NCBI GenBank assembly: GCA_002793515.1
Contig: PFEU01000007.1
Location: forward strand, 1 to 35,695
Length of the DNA stretch: 35,695 nt
Direction: 5' to 3'
Source: Candidatus Uhrbacteria bacterium CG10_big_fil_rev_8_21_14_0_10_48_16
GTDB taxonomy: Bacteria; Patescibacteriota; Patescibacteriia; UBA9934; GWF2-40-263
Positions 24,459-31,486 of the stretch are shown in pieces. The notes beneath the pieces are model-generated. The model worked only from the letters and a program-made list of their open reading frames with translations, had not been told where the DNA came from and searched no databases. Numbering within the stretch: position 1 is the stretch's first letter; every line of letters starts with the position of its first letter. A program made the translations under genes and the position numbers.

Positions 24459-25043
24459 ATGGAAGAAGGTATTGAGAACGGCTCTGAGCGTGATGCTCAG
24501 ATCAAGACTCTGGCGCAGAATGACCCAAACCAGGCTCACGAACTTCTGGTGATCAGCTACCGCCAGAAGCTCGTGTTCCACGCGTATGGGATCGTGAAGA
24601 GCCTGCAGGACGCGGAAGAGATCGTCAGTGAGACGTTCATCCGCGCCATGCGACAGAGGAACCTCTTCGATCCCGACTTCCGCATCGGGGCTTGGCTCTA
24701 CAGAGTCACGAGCAACCGATCCATCAACTTCCTCCGCGATCATCATCGTCACGCGGAACTCGTAAACAAGCGGTACAACGAACTCGTTCCAGACGAAGCT
24801 GAGAGCCTGGAGGATCTCCTTCTCGAGGAGCAGAGAAGACTCTGGATGGAAGCACGTCTCGAGTGCCTTTCGCCGGTTCACCGAGAGATTCTCCTCCTGC
24901 GTTACTGGCGGGACTTCAGCTACGTAGATATCGCAGAAGCCCTGAACGTTCCAATCGGAACCGTCATGTCGCGCCTCTCCCGCGCGCACGGGAAGCTCCG
25001 AGACAACCTCACAGAAGACCCAGAGACACCGGCCTACGTCTAG
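24459..25043 (+). CDS. ECF-type RNA polymerase sigma factor
   Basis: A sigma-70 family protein of the extracytoplasmic-function size class (194 aa), which would direct RNA polymerase to a specific promoter set. Region 2 is clear (YGIVKSLQDAEEIVSETFIRA.. and FRIGAWLYRVTSNRSINFLRD), followed by an acidic linker and region 4 with a helix-turn-helix (LSPVHREILLLRYWRDFSYVDIAEALNVPIGTVMSRLSRAHGKLRD). I chose the ATG at 24459 because the promoter excludes the earlier Met and a GGAG lies six bases upstream. Codons are GC-rich, unlike the neighbours. No anti-sigma factor is adjacent on either side. It is transcribed alone and terminated before the HelD-like gene. Confidence 0.9.
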   Translation: MEEGIENGSERDAQIKTLAQNDPNQAHELLVISYRQKLVFHAYGIVKSLQDAEEIVSETFIRAMRQRNLFDPDFRIGAWLYRVTSNRSINFLRDHHRHAELVNKRYNELVPDEAESLEDLLLEEQRRLWMEARLECLSPVHREILLLRYWRDFSYVDIAEALNVPIGTVMSRLSRAHGKLRDNLTEDPETPAYV

Positions 25044-25061
25044 GCAACCTCCTACGCTCGC

Positions 25062-25096
25062 GTCGCCCCAACTCCTCTCGTGGGCGACTTTTATTT
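25062..25096 (+). terminator. Terminator of the sigma-factor gene
   Basis: GTCGCCC pairs with GGGCGAC around a loop, then TTTTATTTT. Confidence 0.8.
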
Positions 25097-25126
25097 TGAG
25101 TCGAGCGCTGATACCATGAGGTCATC

Positions 25127-26938
25127 ATGAACCAAGAAGAAAAGGATACCTTGTATATTCGAGCAAAGAAGCATGTCGAACACACATGTTTTTCTATTCG
25201 TCATTCCGTATCAGAAATCCGCAAGTCGATCGCAAAGAAACAGGATGAATACAAAACATTAGATCCCGGTGAGAAATTCATCTTCTCAAAACTCCTCCAG
25301 CACGAAGAGACACGTGCTTATGAGTTAGATCACCTCAAACGTTCTCCTTTTTTTGTAAAATGCGAAATCACTATTGATGGGGAGCAGAAGAACTGGTATT
25401 TTGGCAAGTTTGGTCACAAAGAGTCTGATATTTTCTCTTGGGTAACTCCGGCGGCTGCCATCCGATTTGAAACACCCGGTCATTTTTCTTACGTTCCGAA
25501 AGACAAGAAGATTATTCAAGGCCAATTGCACGCGAAAGATCAATACATGATCGTCGACGGGAAGATTCTCTTCTTCACGACGGAGTCCGAAGAGCATCCA
25601 CGCGAGCTTATTTACCAAGAACATTTTTCCGCTCGAAAAACAGGTTTTGTCCTGCCAGAGATCGTGGCTCAAATGGAGCGTGCACAGGACCAAGTGATTC
25701 GCGCCAGTCACGAAGGGCCATTTGTGATATCGGGGCCTGCAGGCTCAGGAAAAACAACCTTGGCCCTCCACCGTATTGCCTATCTTGTTCAATCGCCTGA
25801 AACGACCGAACGCTTCCCCCCTGATTCGATCATTGTGTTCGTTCAAGACGAAGGGACAAAAGATTACTTCTCACATATCCTTCCGGAACTTGGGATCGAA
25901 CACGTGACCATTACCACGTTTGCCCAATGGGCCATGAAGATTCTGAATAGACAAGACGTTGTGTTCGCGGAGAGAATCGGCGAAACAGAAGAAGAGCGAG
26001 ATCATTATGAGTTAGTGAAATTGAAAGTGTTGCAGTCACTCTCAAGCACTCCCTTAAAATCAGAGAAAGACATGTTTAAAACCCTTGAGCATGCCTACAC
26101 ATCATCCTTTTCTCCTGCACAGCAAACCCTTTTCAAACAGCAAGTTCGTGAACGAATTCTGGACCGCTTTGATCTGACGATCTTATTGAGTCTCATGCAT
26201 ACCACGTCAGGAGCACTCAGCATGATGAAGGAATATTATCTTGAACTCAAAAATGGAGCCTTGAAAAAGAAGATCGGGGCACTCCCCATCGGATACTCCC
26301 TTGTCGTGGTAGATGAGTTTCAAAACTACCTGCCAGAACAAATTCAGCTCATGAAAACCTGTAAGCACGATCAGCTTCCCTCCATGGTGTTTGTCGGGGA
26401 TATCGCTCAGCAGATACAGCTCGGAACACTTAAGAGTTGGTCAGAAATTGGGGAACAGATTGCGGACGAACGACTCGTGACGCTCAAAAAAGTCTATCGG
26501 AATACAAAAGAGATCCTCTCGTTTGTGAAGTCGCTCGGCTATCCCGTTCACATTCCATCACAAGTGAAGAGCGGAAAGCCTGTCCATGAAGTTCACACGC
26601 AAGATGCGCAAGAAGAAATTGCCTATATCCATCAACTGGCAGAAACGCTTGAAGATGGCCAAACGATCGGCGTTCTGTCGCGACATCGGGCGTACTTGGA
26701 ACCGTTTGTCTCTGCTTTTAAAGACAATAACTCCATACGCGTTTTTGACATCAAGGAAGCACAAGGTGTCGAGTTCGATATCGTCTGTCTTGTTGGTGTC
26801 CAAAAAGATACCTTTACTGCCCCAGAGGACCACCCCGAGAAACAACGCATTCTCAAAAACCTCCTCTACATCGCCCTCACACGAGCCATGTCCGAGTTGC
26901 ATATTCTTGGTAAGGAAAAACTAAAGAAACTCCGCTAA
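25127..26938 (+). CDS. HelD-like superfamily 1 helicase
   Basis: A UvrD/Rep-type ATPase most like HelD, which binds RNA polymerase and recycles stalled complexes in Gram-positive bacteria. The N-terminal helical arm (residues 1-75, LDPGEKFIFSKLLQHEETRA) and the beta segment NWYFGKFGHK precede LPEIVAQMERAQDQVIRA, which resembles the HelD segment before the P-loop. Helicase motifs: GPAGSGKT (203-210), VVVDEFQNYLPEQ (II), GDIAQQIQLG (III), VYRNTKEI (IV), AQGVEFDIVCLVGV (V) and LLYIALTRAMSELHI (VI). At 603 aa it is shorter than Bacillus HelD, so secondary-channel insertions may be reduced. A GAGG four bases before the ATG may be the ribosome binding site. Whether it binds polymerase here is inference. 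Confidence 0.82.
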   Translation: MNQEEKDTLYIRAKKHVEHTCFSIRHSVSEIRKSIAKKQDEYKTLDPGEKFIFSKLLQHEETRAYELDHLKRSPFFVKCEITIDGEQKNWYFGKFGHKESDIFSWVTPAAAIRFETPGHFSYVPKDKKIIQGQLHAKDQYMIVDGKILFFTTESEEHPRELIYQEHFSARKTGFVLPEIVAQMERAQDQVIRASHEGPFVISGPAGSGKTTLALHRIAYLVQSPETTERFPPDSIIVFVQDEGTKDYFSHILPELGIEHVTITTFAQWAMKILNRQDVVFAERIGETEEERDHYELVKLKVLQSLSSTPLKSEKDMFKTLEHAYTSSFSPAQQTLFKQQVRERILDRFDLTILLSLMHTTSGALSMMKEYYLELKNGALKKKIGALPIGYSLVVVDEFQNYLPEQIQLMKTCKHDQLPSMVFVGDIAQQIQLGTLKSWSEIGEQIADERLVTLKKVYRNTKEILSFVKSLGYPVHIPSQVKSGKPVHEVHTQDAQEEIAYIHQLAETLEDGQTIGVLSRHRAYLEPFVSAFKDNNSIRVFDIKEAQGVEFDIVCLVGVQKDTFTAPEDHPEKQRILKNLLYIALTRAMSELHILGKEKLKKLR

Positions 26939-26974
26939 ACAAAAGACACGATCATGATGATCGTGTCTTTTGTT
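26938..26974. terminator. Bidirectional terminator of the HelD-like gene and tRNA-Glu
   Basis: A perfect 17-bp stem (AACAAAAGACACGATCA and its complement) around TGA, with T-rich ends on both strands. It touches the tRNA 3' end. Confidence 0.9.
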
Positions 26975-27048
26975 GGTGACCCCAGGGGGAGTCGAACCCC
27001 CCTTTCCAGGATGAAAACCTGGCGTCCTAACCGATAGACGATGGGGCC
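26974..27048 (-). tRNA. tRNA-Glu (anticodon UUC)
   Basis: On the minus strand acceptor GGCCCCA pairs with TGGGGTC (one G-U), the D arm is TCGTCTATCGGTTAGGA, the anticodon stem CCAGG/CCTGG holds loop TTTTCAT (anticodon TTC), the T arm is GGGGGTTCGACTCCCCC, and ACCA is encoded. The first 22 bases also form the last codons and stop of the GIY-YIG gene and are duplicated at 27331-27352. Confidence 0.95.
27027..27048 (-). repeat. 22-bp direct repeat, copy within intact tRNA-Glu
   Basis: Bases 1-22 of tRNA-Glu (acceptor 5' strand and D arm). Identical to 27331-27352. Confidence 0.9.
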
Positions 27049-27287
27049 GAATATTTGTCCTTGAGTTCCTTACGAATTCGGCCTGATTTTTTGATAAGGA
27101 TCTCTCGTTGTCTTGCTTCTCGCAAAGTTGAAAAGGTCTCCGTATGGACAAGTCTATACGGGATGTATGGCTTAGTCGAGCGAACCTTTCCTGCATTATG
27201 ATAATTCAAGCGAAGTGATACATCTTGAGTGCAACCAATGTACCACCTCCCAACAAGTTCACTTTCTATGACGTAGACGTGGTACAT
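27027..27287 (-). CDS. Small GIY-YIG nuclease-domain protein
   Basis: An 86-aa single-domain protein of the GIY-YIG family (the fold of UvrC N-domain, SLX1 and group I intron homing enzymes). The motif appears as YHVYVIES then RWYIGCTQDVSLRLNYHN, with the conserved Arg in SLRLNYH, and PYRLVHTETFSTLREARQREILIKK holds the usual Glu. The last six residues (APSSIG) and the TAG stop are encoded by the 5' end of tRNA-Glu. It has no DNA-binding domain, so target choice is unknown. The promoter upstream at 27389-27417 would give one transcript carrying the tRNA fragment, the hairpins, this gene and the tRNA. Such tiny GIY-YIG genes are frequent in CPR genomes and behave like mobile genes, by inference. 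Confidence 0.85.
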   Translation of the reverse strand: MYHVYVIESELVGRWYIGCTQDVSLRLNYHNAGKVRSTKPYIPYRLVHTETFSTLREARQREILIKKSGRIRKELKDKYSAPSSIG

Positions 27288-27294
27288 AGGCGTC

Positions 27295-27330
27295 TCCGGC
27301 CTAAAGGCCGGACCAGGCCTTTAGGCCTGG
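27295..27330. repeat. Tandem palindromes upstream of the GIY-YIG gene
   Basis: TCCGGCCTAAAGGCCGGA (27295-27312) and CCAGGCCTTTAGGCCTGG (27313-27330) stand side by side. Their cores GGCCTAAAGGCC and GGCCTTTAGGCC are reverse complements of one another. There is no T-tract, so terminator function is unlikely. Confidence 0.85.
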
Positions 27331-27352
27331 CTAACCGATAGACGATGGGGCC
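27331..27352 (-). repeat. 22-bp direct repeat, orphan copy of the tRNA-Glu 5' end
   Basis: An exact copy of tRNA-Glu bases 1-22, lacking the rest of the tRNA. It directly abuts the tandem palindromes; the first palindrome read on minus starts CCAGG and ends CCTGG, the same stem sequence as the tRNA anticodon arm. Confidence 0.9.
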
Positions 27353-27388
27353 TGATACATGAGGGGAATCTCATCAATAGGCGGCGGT

Positions 27389-27417
27389 ATCATAGAAAAA
27401 AAATCTTCGATCGTCAA
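27389..27417 (-). promoter_or_regulatory. Promoter upstream of the tRNA-Glu fragment
   Basis: TTGACG, 17 bases, TATGAT on the minus strand, with transcript start expected about 30 bases before the 22-bp tRNA fragment. This is probably the original tRNA-Glu promoter. Confidence 0.65.
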
Positions 27418-27455
27418 TAGAGCCAAAATAAATACCACACCAAGCAATGATGTGG

Positions 27456-28649
27456 TCAGGACGAGTGATGCGAGTCTTTCTGCCTCACAGGAAAAACGAG
27501 GATGGCAAGAACACACAGCGATACCCCCAAAAAGAGAGGCCATTGGAGGTCTTGGGTGGTGAGCCAACCCGCAAGCAGAAGAACCGGAATATCCAGAACG
27601 CTTTTGATGACGTTCAGGTTCGAAAGTGTGGTCGCTCGGCTTCTGTGAAGCACATGCCGATTGATGAGATGCGCGAAGATAGGTTCCCGAGCACTCCCAA
27701 TACCAATCGCAAGAACCAACACCGTGAACAGGACCCAGACGTTCTCGCTCAGACCCGCCACGAACAGACACAGGGCCGTGACAACAGCCGTGAGAAAGAG
27801 CAGGTTCTGGGCTCCCCATCGAGCTTCGAGGCGTCCCAAATACCATCCTCCGAAGAAGATAAGGATATGGGTAAACAAGTCGAACACCCCAAGCCAAACC
27901 ACTGCTAATCCCTTCCCCTCAAGAAGTGGCTGGTTGATGCGCCACGCAACGAAGATCGCCACGAACACGATCAGTCGGTTCAATGCGACTCGCAGGAGCC
28001 ACGGTTCACGACGAATCGTATTGAGACTCTCTCGAAAAATCCCGACCTCGCTCGCAAGCACCTCTTTCTTGTGACGAGGCTCTCGAAGCTGGAGAAGACA
28101 GGCGACCGCTATGGCGAGCGCGAGCGCGTTTACTCCAATGAGAAGTTTGAACTGCCACTCGAGAATGTCTTGCGCGATCCACGCCCCGACAAGAGGAATG
28201 AACATCTTGAAGATCGAACGCGCGGAGAACAGACGACCGTTCTTCTGGGTCATCTGATCTTCTTGACCGAGTTCCACGAGACTCTCGTAGAGCATTGCCT
28301 CCTCTGTGCCGGAGAAAAACGAGAACGCAGAACTCATGATGATGAAGACCGGAACGAACTGCCAGAAGCCGAACGCAAACCAATCTCCCACGTGCATGAG
28401 TCCGAGCAAACCCGCCCCGAGAAGAAGCGTCCTCTTTCGTCCAATCCGATCAGCGAGATATCCTGAAGGCACCTCTGTGATGAGCGCCGTGAGCGACCAG
28501 ATGATCGAAAGCCAAAAGACCTGCTCCATCGTGACGCCACGATGGAGATAGAACAAGACGATCACTGCTGTCATCGCCTTGATTTCAATGAACGCCCGCG
28601 CCCAAAAGAGCAGGCGAGGATTTCGAGCAATCTGGCTCTGATGGGACAT
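27456..28649 (-). CDS. Major facilitator superfamily transporter
   Basis: A 397-aa integral membrane protein with about 12 helices. The loop 2-3 MFS signature is present as GYLADRIGRKRTLLLGAGLL (G-x-x-x-D-R-x-G-R-K/R), which supports secondary transport, commonly drug or metabolite efflux; the substrate is not readable. I start at the ATG at 28649 (MSHQSQIARNPRLLFW) because GGAGG lies five bases upstream; the ORF track begins ten codons earlier. It is divergent from the 28778 gene. Codon use is intermediate between the two classes in the window. Confidence 0.88.
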   Translation of the reverse strand: MSHQSQIARNPRLLFWARAFIEIKAMTAVIVLFYLHRGVTMEQVFWLSIIWSLTALITEVPSGYLADRIGRKRTLLLGAGLLGLMHVGDWFAFGFWQFVPVFIIMSSAFSFFSGTEEAMLYESLVELGQEDQMTQKNGRLFSARSIFKMFIPLVGAWIAQDILEWQFKLLIGVNALALAIAVACLLQLREPRHKKEVLASEVGIFRESLNTIRREPWLLRVALNRLIVFVAIFVAWRINQPLLEGKGLAVVWLGVFDLFTHILIFFGGWYLGRLEARWGAQNLLFLTAVVTALCLFVAGLSENVWVLFTVLVLAIGIGSAREPIFAHLINRHVLHRSRATTLSNLNVIKSVLDIPVLLLAGWLTTQDLQWPLFLGVSLCVLAILVFPVRQKDSHHSS

Positions 28650-28667
28650 ATCATCCTCCGGAATGGG

Positions 28668-28695
28668 AGAATAACACACCCCTCAACCAAAGCAA
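28668..28695 (-). promoter_or_regulatory. Candidate promoter of the second MFS gene
   Basis: TTGCTT, 16 bases, TATTCT on the minus strand, followed by the GGAGG ribosome binding site. Confidence 0.5.
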
Positions 28696-28711
28696 ACGCT
28701 CATAACATAGA

Positions 28712-28740
28712 TTGACACATGAGGAAAAGAGGAGTAGACT
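28712..28740 (+). promoter_or_regulatory. Promoter of the 28778-29191 gene
   Basis: TTGACA, 17 bases, TAGACT. The ORF-track start coincides with the -35 and is therefore wrong. Confidence 0.7.
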
Positions 28741-28777
28741 CGATCTCTCCGGAATCACTCTGGACACAGGAGTCCCC

Positions 28778-29191
28778 ATGCGACGAACACTCCTCGATCT
28801 CTACCTCGCGGTCGTGCAGAACGCCCACCGCACCCACCCCAACCCTCTCCCCCACACCACACTTCGTCACCTCCTGAATGAACTCCGGGAGCTCGGCGTC
28901 CCGCTCGACAACGACGCGGTGTGCCTCGTCTTCGCCAAGCACATCTTCGGCGGAACCATCGCCGAGCTGGCCCCTGGGTGCTGGCTCAACTACGTCCCCA
29001 ACGGTGAGGGGGTCCGCTACGAGGACCTCTGCGGGGCGGGAGCTCGATCGGGTCGTCCGATCGGCATGGCAACCAACCGCTGGGAACCGGAAGCCTTCCT
29101 CCTGCGCGACGAGACCGGCTCCCTGGAGTCGCGCGCACACAGTCTGCAAACCAGGTTCCGCGACCTCCTCGAGTCCAAGCTCGCCTCCTAG
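28778..29191 (+). CDS. Unknown small soluble protein (GC-rich single gene)
   Basis: A 137-aa protein starting MRRTLLDLYLAVVQNAHRTH. The first half is helical with Leu-rich turns (TTLRHLLNELRELGVPLDND) and the second half has GGTIAELAPGCWLNYVPNGEGVRYEDLCG and a basic helix at the end. No family is recognised, and no signal or membrane segment is visible. The ATG at 28778 is preferred over the track start because of AGGAG five bases upstream and the promoter position. GC-rich codons, its own promoter and its own terminator put it with the other cassette-like genes. Confidence 0.7.
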   Translation: MRRTLLDLYLAVVQNAHRTHPNPLPHTTLRHLLNELRELGVPLDNDAVCLVFAKHIFGGTIAELAPGCWLNYVPNGEGVRYEDLCGAGARSGRPIGMATNRWEPEAFLLRDETGSLESRAHSLQTRFRDLLESKLAS

Positions 29192-29217
29192 AACGCCACG
29201 CCCGCGTTCTTTTTCTT
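29191..29217 (+). terminator. Terminator of the 28778-29191 gene
   Basis: GAACGC pairs with GCGTTC starting at the last base of the stop codon, then TTTTTCTTTC. Confidence 0.8.
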
Positions 29218-29230
29218 TCTCTATCTACAT

Positions 29231-30217
29231 CTATAACTTCTTGGCAAATTTAATAACCACGGCGAGATAGGAACCATCTTCTAATTGAATGACAGCTGGG
29301 TCAGCTCCAATAAGGTTCACACGTTGCTCTTGAGTCCAGATAAACCCATCTTCTGAGTCAGCCCAAGCAATCTCCCCTTTTGTGAATCCATAAAAACGCA
29401 TTCCTGTAGAAGAAGTTGTAACATTTCCCAACCAAATCAAACTCTCCCCCTCTGTAATATCCTCTTCAACGGTAAAGTCGATTCCATTTTCTGACACCCC
29501 ATGATTCATCACTCCATCCTCACTATGTGCAGGTGAGAAGATATGAAACCGTTCATCAAAATAGATCACTGTACTATCTCGCGTAAGATCTTCATCTGTA
29601 TCTTCAAACCGAATTCCTGGCTCGTAAACGTAGGTCAACCCGTCATCCGAAATAGCCGATGAAATGTAGGTGTCTGTCGAACCAGAGAACTTCTTAGGAT
29701 TCACAGTAAAGTACATGCACACCCGCCCATCTGGAAGTGTTACAAGTGCTGGATCAAACGGTACCGCCCAATCCTCTGGATATCCAACAAGCTTCATGGG
29801 TTCTGGATCCGTCCATGTATTCCCTGCATCCTCTGAGATCATAAGAGCGGGAAAATCAAACCATTCTGAATCCGGAAACCATTGAAAGACGAGAATGAGA
29901 CGTCCATCTTGCACCTGAGTCATCGACGGAACTCCTGCTTTCTCAACCAAAAGAGTTTGGGGTGAGAAATCTATCCCATCTTCAGAAGTCGCGATCTCTA
30001 GACTATTTCGCCATGGACCATTCTGATTAAAGTCTACCTCTTCTTTAACGGGAGTATAGTAAGCGACTTCAGAAACTTCGATCTCTTCTTCCACAACCTC
30101 AATGGCACCCACAGACTCAGAAGGCTCATCACTAAATTGAGTAAAAAAATACACCCCTACCATGAGAAAGATGAGTATCATGATGAACCCAACGAAGAAG
30201 TTAAAAAAACGTTTCAT
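29231..30217 (-). CDS. Membrane-anchored sialidase-like beta-propeller protein
   Basis: A 328-aa protein with an N-terminal transmembrane anchor (FFVGFIMILIFLMVGVYFF) and an acidic linker, then a domain built from repeated strands resembling a sialidase or five-bladed glycosidase propeller. An Asp-box-like element SEDAGNTWTDPEP and related segments (ATSEDGIDFS, AISDDGLTYVY, SENGIDFTVE, ADSEDGFIWTQ) recur about every 50-60 residues. Catalytic residues of true sialidases are not identifiable, so glycan binding or another hydrolase activity is equally possible. I start at the ATG at 30217 (MKRFFNFFVGF); the 48 residues before it in the track overlap the divergent promoter. Predicted location is extracellular and membrane-tethered. 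Confidence 0.7.
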   Translation of the reverse strand: MKRFFNFFVGFIMILIFLMVGVYFFTQFSDEPSESVGAIEVVEEEIEVSEVAYYTPVKEEVDFNQNGPWRNSLEIATSEDGIDFSPQTLLVEKAGVPSMTQVQDGRLILVFQWFPDSEWFDFPALMISEDAGNTWTDPEPMKLVGYPEDWAVPFDPALVTLPDGRVCMYFTVNPKKFSGSTDTYISSAISDDGLTYVYEPGIRFEDTDEDLTRDSTVIYFDERFHIFSPAHSEDGVMNHGVSENGIDFTVEEDITEGESLIWLGNVTTSSTGMRFYGFTKGEIAWADSEDGFIWTQEQRVNLIGADPAVIQLEDGSYLAVVIKFAKKL

Positions 30218-30247
30218 AAAAGCCGAGCTAATAATAATCTCTATTTT

Positions 30248-30253
30248 AGTATA
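30248..30253 (-). promoter_or_regulatory. Extended -10 of the propeller gene
   Basis: TGTTATACT on the minus strand (extended -10) about 30 bases before the ATG at 30217. Confidence 0.4.
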
Positions 30254-30268
30254 ACACCCTAGGCTTCT

Positions 30269-30296
30269 TTGTTCTTCAGCCGAAACCAGGTAAACT
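30269..30296 (+). promoter_or_regulatory. Candidate promoter of the AI-2E family gene
   Basis: TTGTTC, 16 bases, TAAACT, ending nine bases before the ATG at 30306, so the mRNA would be nearly leaderless. Confidence 0.5.
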
Positions 30297-30305
30297 GAAC
30301 GTACT

Positions 30306-31367
30306 ATGCCTACACAACCACAACACATGACCATTGAGAAATGGTTTTTTCTCCTCGTCATGGGAGTCGTTCTCTATCTTTTTTGGCAGATTATACAACC
30401 GTTCATTCTCGTTATTATTGTGGCAGGAGTCGTCACGGTCATTTTGTCGCCCATTGATCGACGCCTCAAAAAGCTCCTTAAACGTCCTCGTCTGAGCGCG
30501 GCCCTTCTCTCGATTGCCACATTCTTTCTGGTGTTCATTCCGTTGTTGATCATTCTGTTTCTTATGGTCACTCAGGCGTCTGAGCTTGTTCGAACCGCCA
30601 CAAATGACACGTCCTGGCTGGATCAGCTTAATCCTGCCACCTCCCCACTCATTCAGGCACTCCCTGAAGTTATCCAACAAGAAATCGTCACCATTGATGT
30701 TGGGGCGATTGGAAAGTCAGTGGCTTCTTGGGCGTTCGACAACATTGGAAACATTTTCTCCAGCTCAACAAAACTCATCCTCAATACCTTCATCTTTTTC
30801 TTGTGTCTCTATTATCTTCTTGTGAATCGAGAAAATCTCTACACAGAAGCACTGGCGATCTCACCATTAGACGACAAAACCGATGAGAAACTCCTAAAGC
30901 GCATCGTTAACACGATCCGTGGAGTCGTATTCGGCGTCCTTCTTGTTGCGCTCATTCAAGGAATCATTGCGGGAATCGGCATGACGATCTTCGGAGTCCC
31001 TGGGTCACTCCTTTGGGGTGCCCTCACGGCCATTGCGGGACTTGTTCCTCTTCTTGGAACGGCGGTCGTCCTTATCCCAGCGGTTCTCTATCTCTTTTTC
31101 ACCGGCTCAACCGCAAGCGCTCTAGGCTTACTCATCTGGTCGCTTGTATTCGTTAGCACCATCGATAACCTTATTGGTCCTCACCTCATCGGAGGAAAAG
31201 CCCACCTCAATTCGTTCCTCGTGCTTATTAGTGTCTTGGGAGGATTGACGGCTTTTGGCTCTGTTGGAGCTATTGCAGGACCAAGCATTCTCGCGGGGCT
31301 TCTTGGACTCATCGAACTCTACAAATCAGGGATTCTCACAACAGGAAGAATTCAAAGAAAAACATAA
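30306..31367 (+). CDS. AI-2E family (PerM/YdiK-like) membrane permease
   Basis: A 353-aa inner-membrane protein with about eight hydrophobic segments. Family hallmarks are the N-terminal pair FILVIIVAGVVTVILSPIDRRLKK, the soluble middle part, and the conserved C-terminal block LGTAVVLIPAVLYLFFTGS..LIGGKAHLNSFLVLISVLGG..GAIAGPSILAGL. Members are named after AI-2 export, but many are ion/proton antiporters or of unknown substrate, so transport of AI-2 should not be assumed. It is a single gene divergent from the propeller gene and ends at a strong terminator. Confidence 0.9.
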   Translation: MPTQPQHMTIEKWFFLLVMGVVLYLFWQIIQPFILVIIVAGVVTVILSPIDRRLKKLLKRPRLSAALLSIATFFLVFIPLLIILFLMVTQASELVRTATNDTSWLDQLNPATSPLIQALPEVIQQEIVTIDVGAIGKSVASWAFDNIGNIFSSSTKLILNTFIFFLCLYYLLVNRENLYTEALAISPLDDKTDEKLLKRIVNTIRGVVFGVLLVALIQGIIAGIGMTIFGVPGSLLWGALTAIAGLVPLLGTAVVLIPAVLYLFFTGSTASALGLLIWSLVFVSTIDNLIGPHLIGGKAHLNSFLVLISVLGGLTAFGSVGAIAGPSILAGLLGLIELYKSGILTTGRIQRKT

Positions 31368-31380
31368 ATGCCAGAGACAG

Positions 31381-31408
31381 GCCCAGGAATCGTTCCTGGG
31401 CTTTTTTG
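31381..31408 (+). terminator. Terminator of the AI-2E family gene
   Basis: GCCCAGGA pairs with TCCTGGGC, then six T residues. Confidence 0.9.
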
Positions 31409-31429
31409 TTTCAAAAGTAAGCCCCATCT

Positions 31430-31479
31430 AAAAGAAAACCGGACCTCATTGAGATCCGGGCGTTGAGTCAGAGCGACTC
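31430..31479 (-). terminator. Terminator region of the repeat lipoprotein gene
   Basis: CCGGA/TCCGG with TTTTCTTTT on the minus strand (31430-31460), preceded by a smaller TGAGTC/GACTCA hairpin. Confidence 0.65.
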
Positions 31480-31486
31480 AGGTTGT

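Noticed and set aside
27331-27897. 188-aa minus-strand ORF ending in the orphan tRNA fragment, with a hydrophobic C-terminal part
   Set aside because: Most of it overlaps the MFS transporter in another frame. The free C-terminal part covers the tRNA-Glu promoter and lacks an ATG and RBS, so the shared APSSIG ending is explained by the 22-bp repeat alone.
28712-28777. Upstream TTG start of the 28778-29191 ORF
   Set aside because: The TTG is the first part of the TTGACA -35 box; AGGAG before the ATG at 28778 marks the real start.
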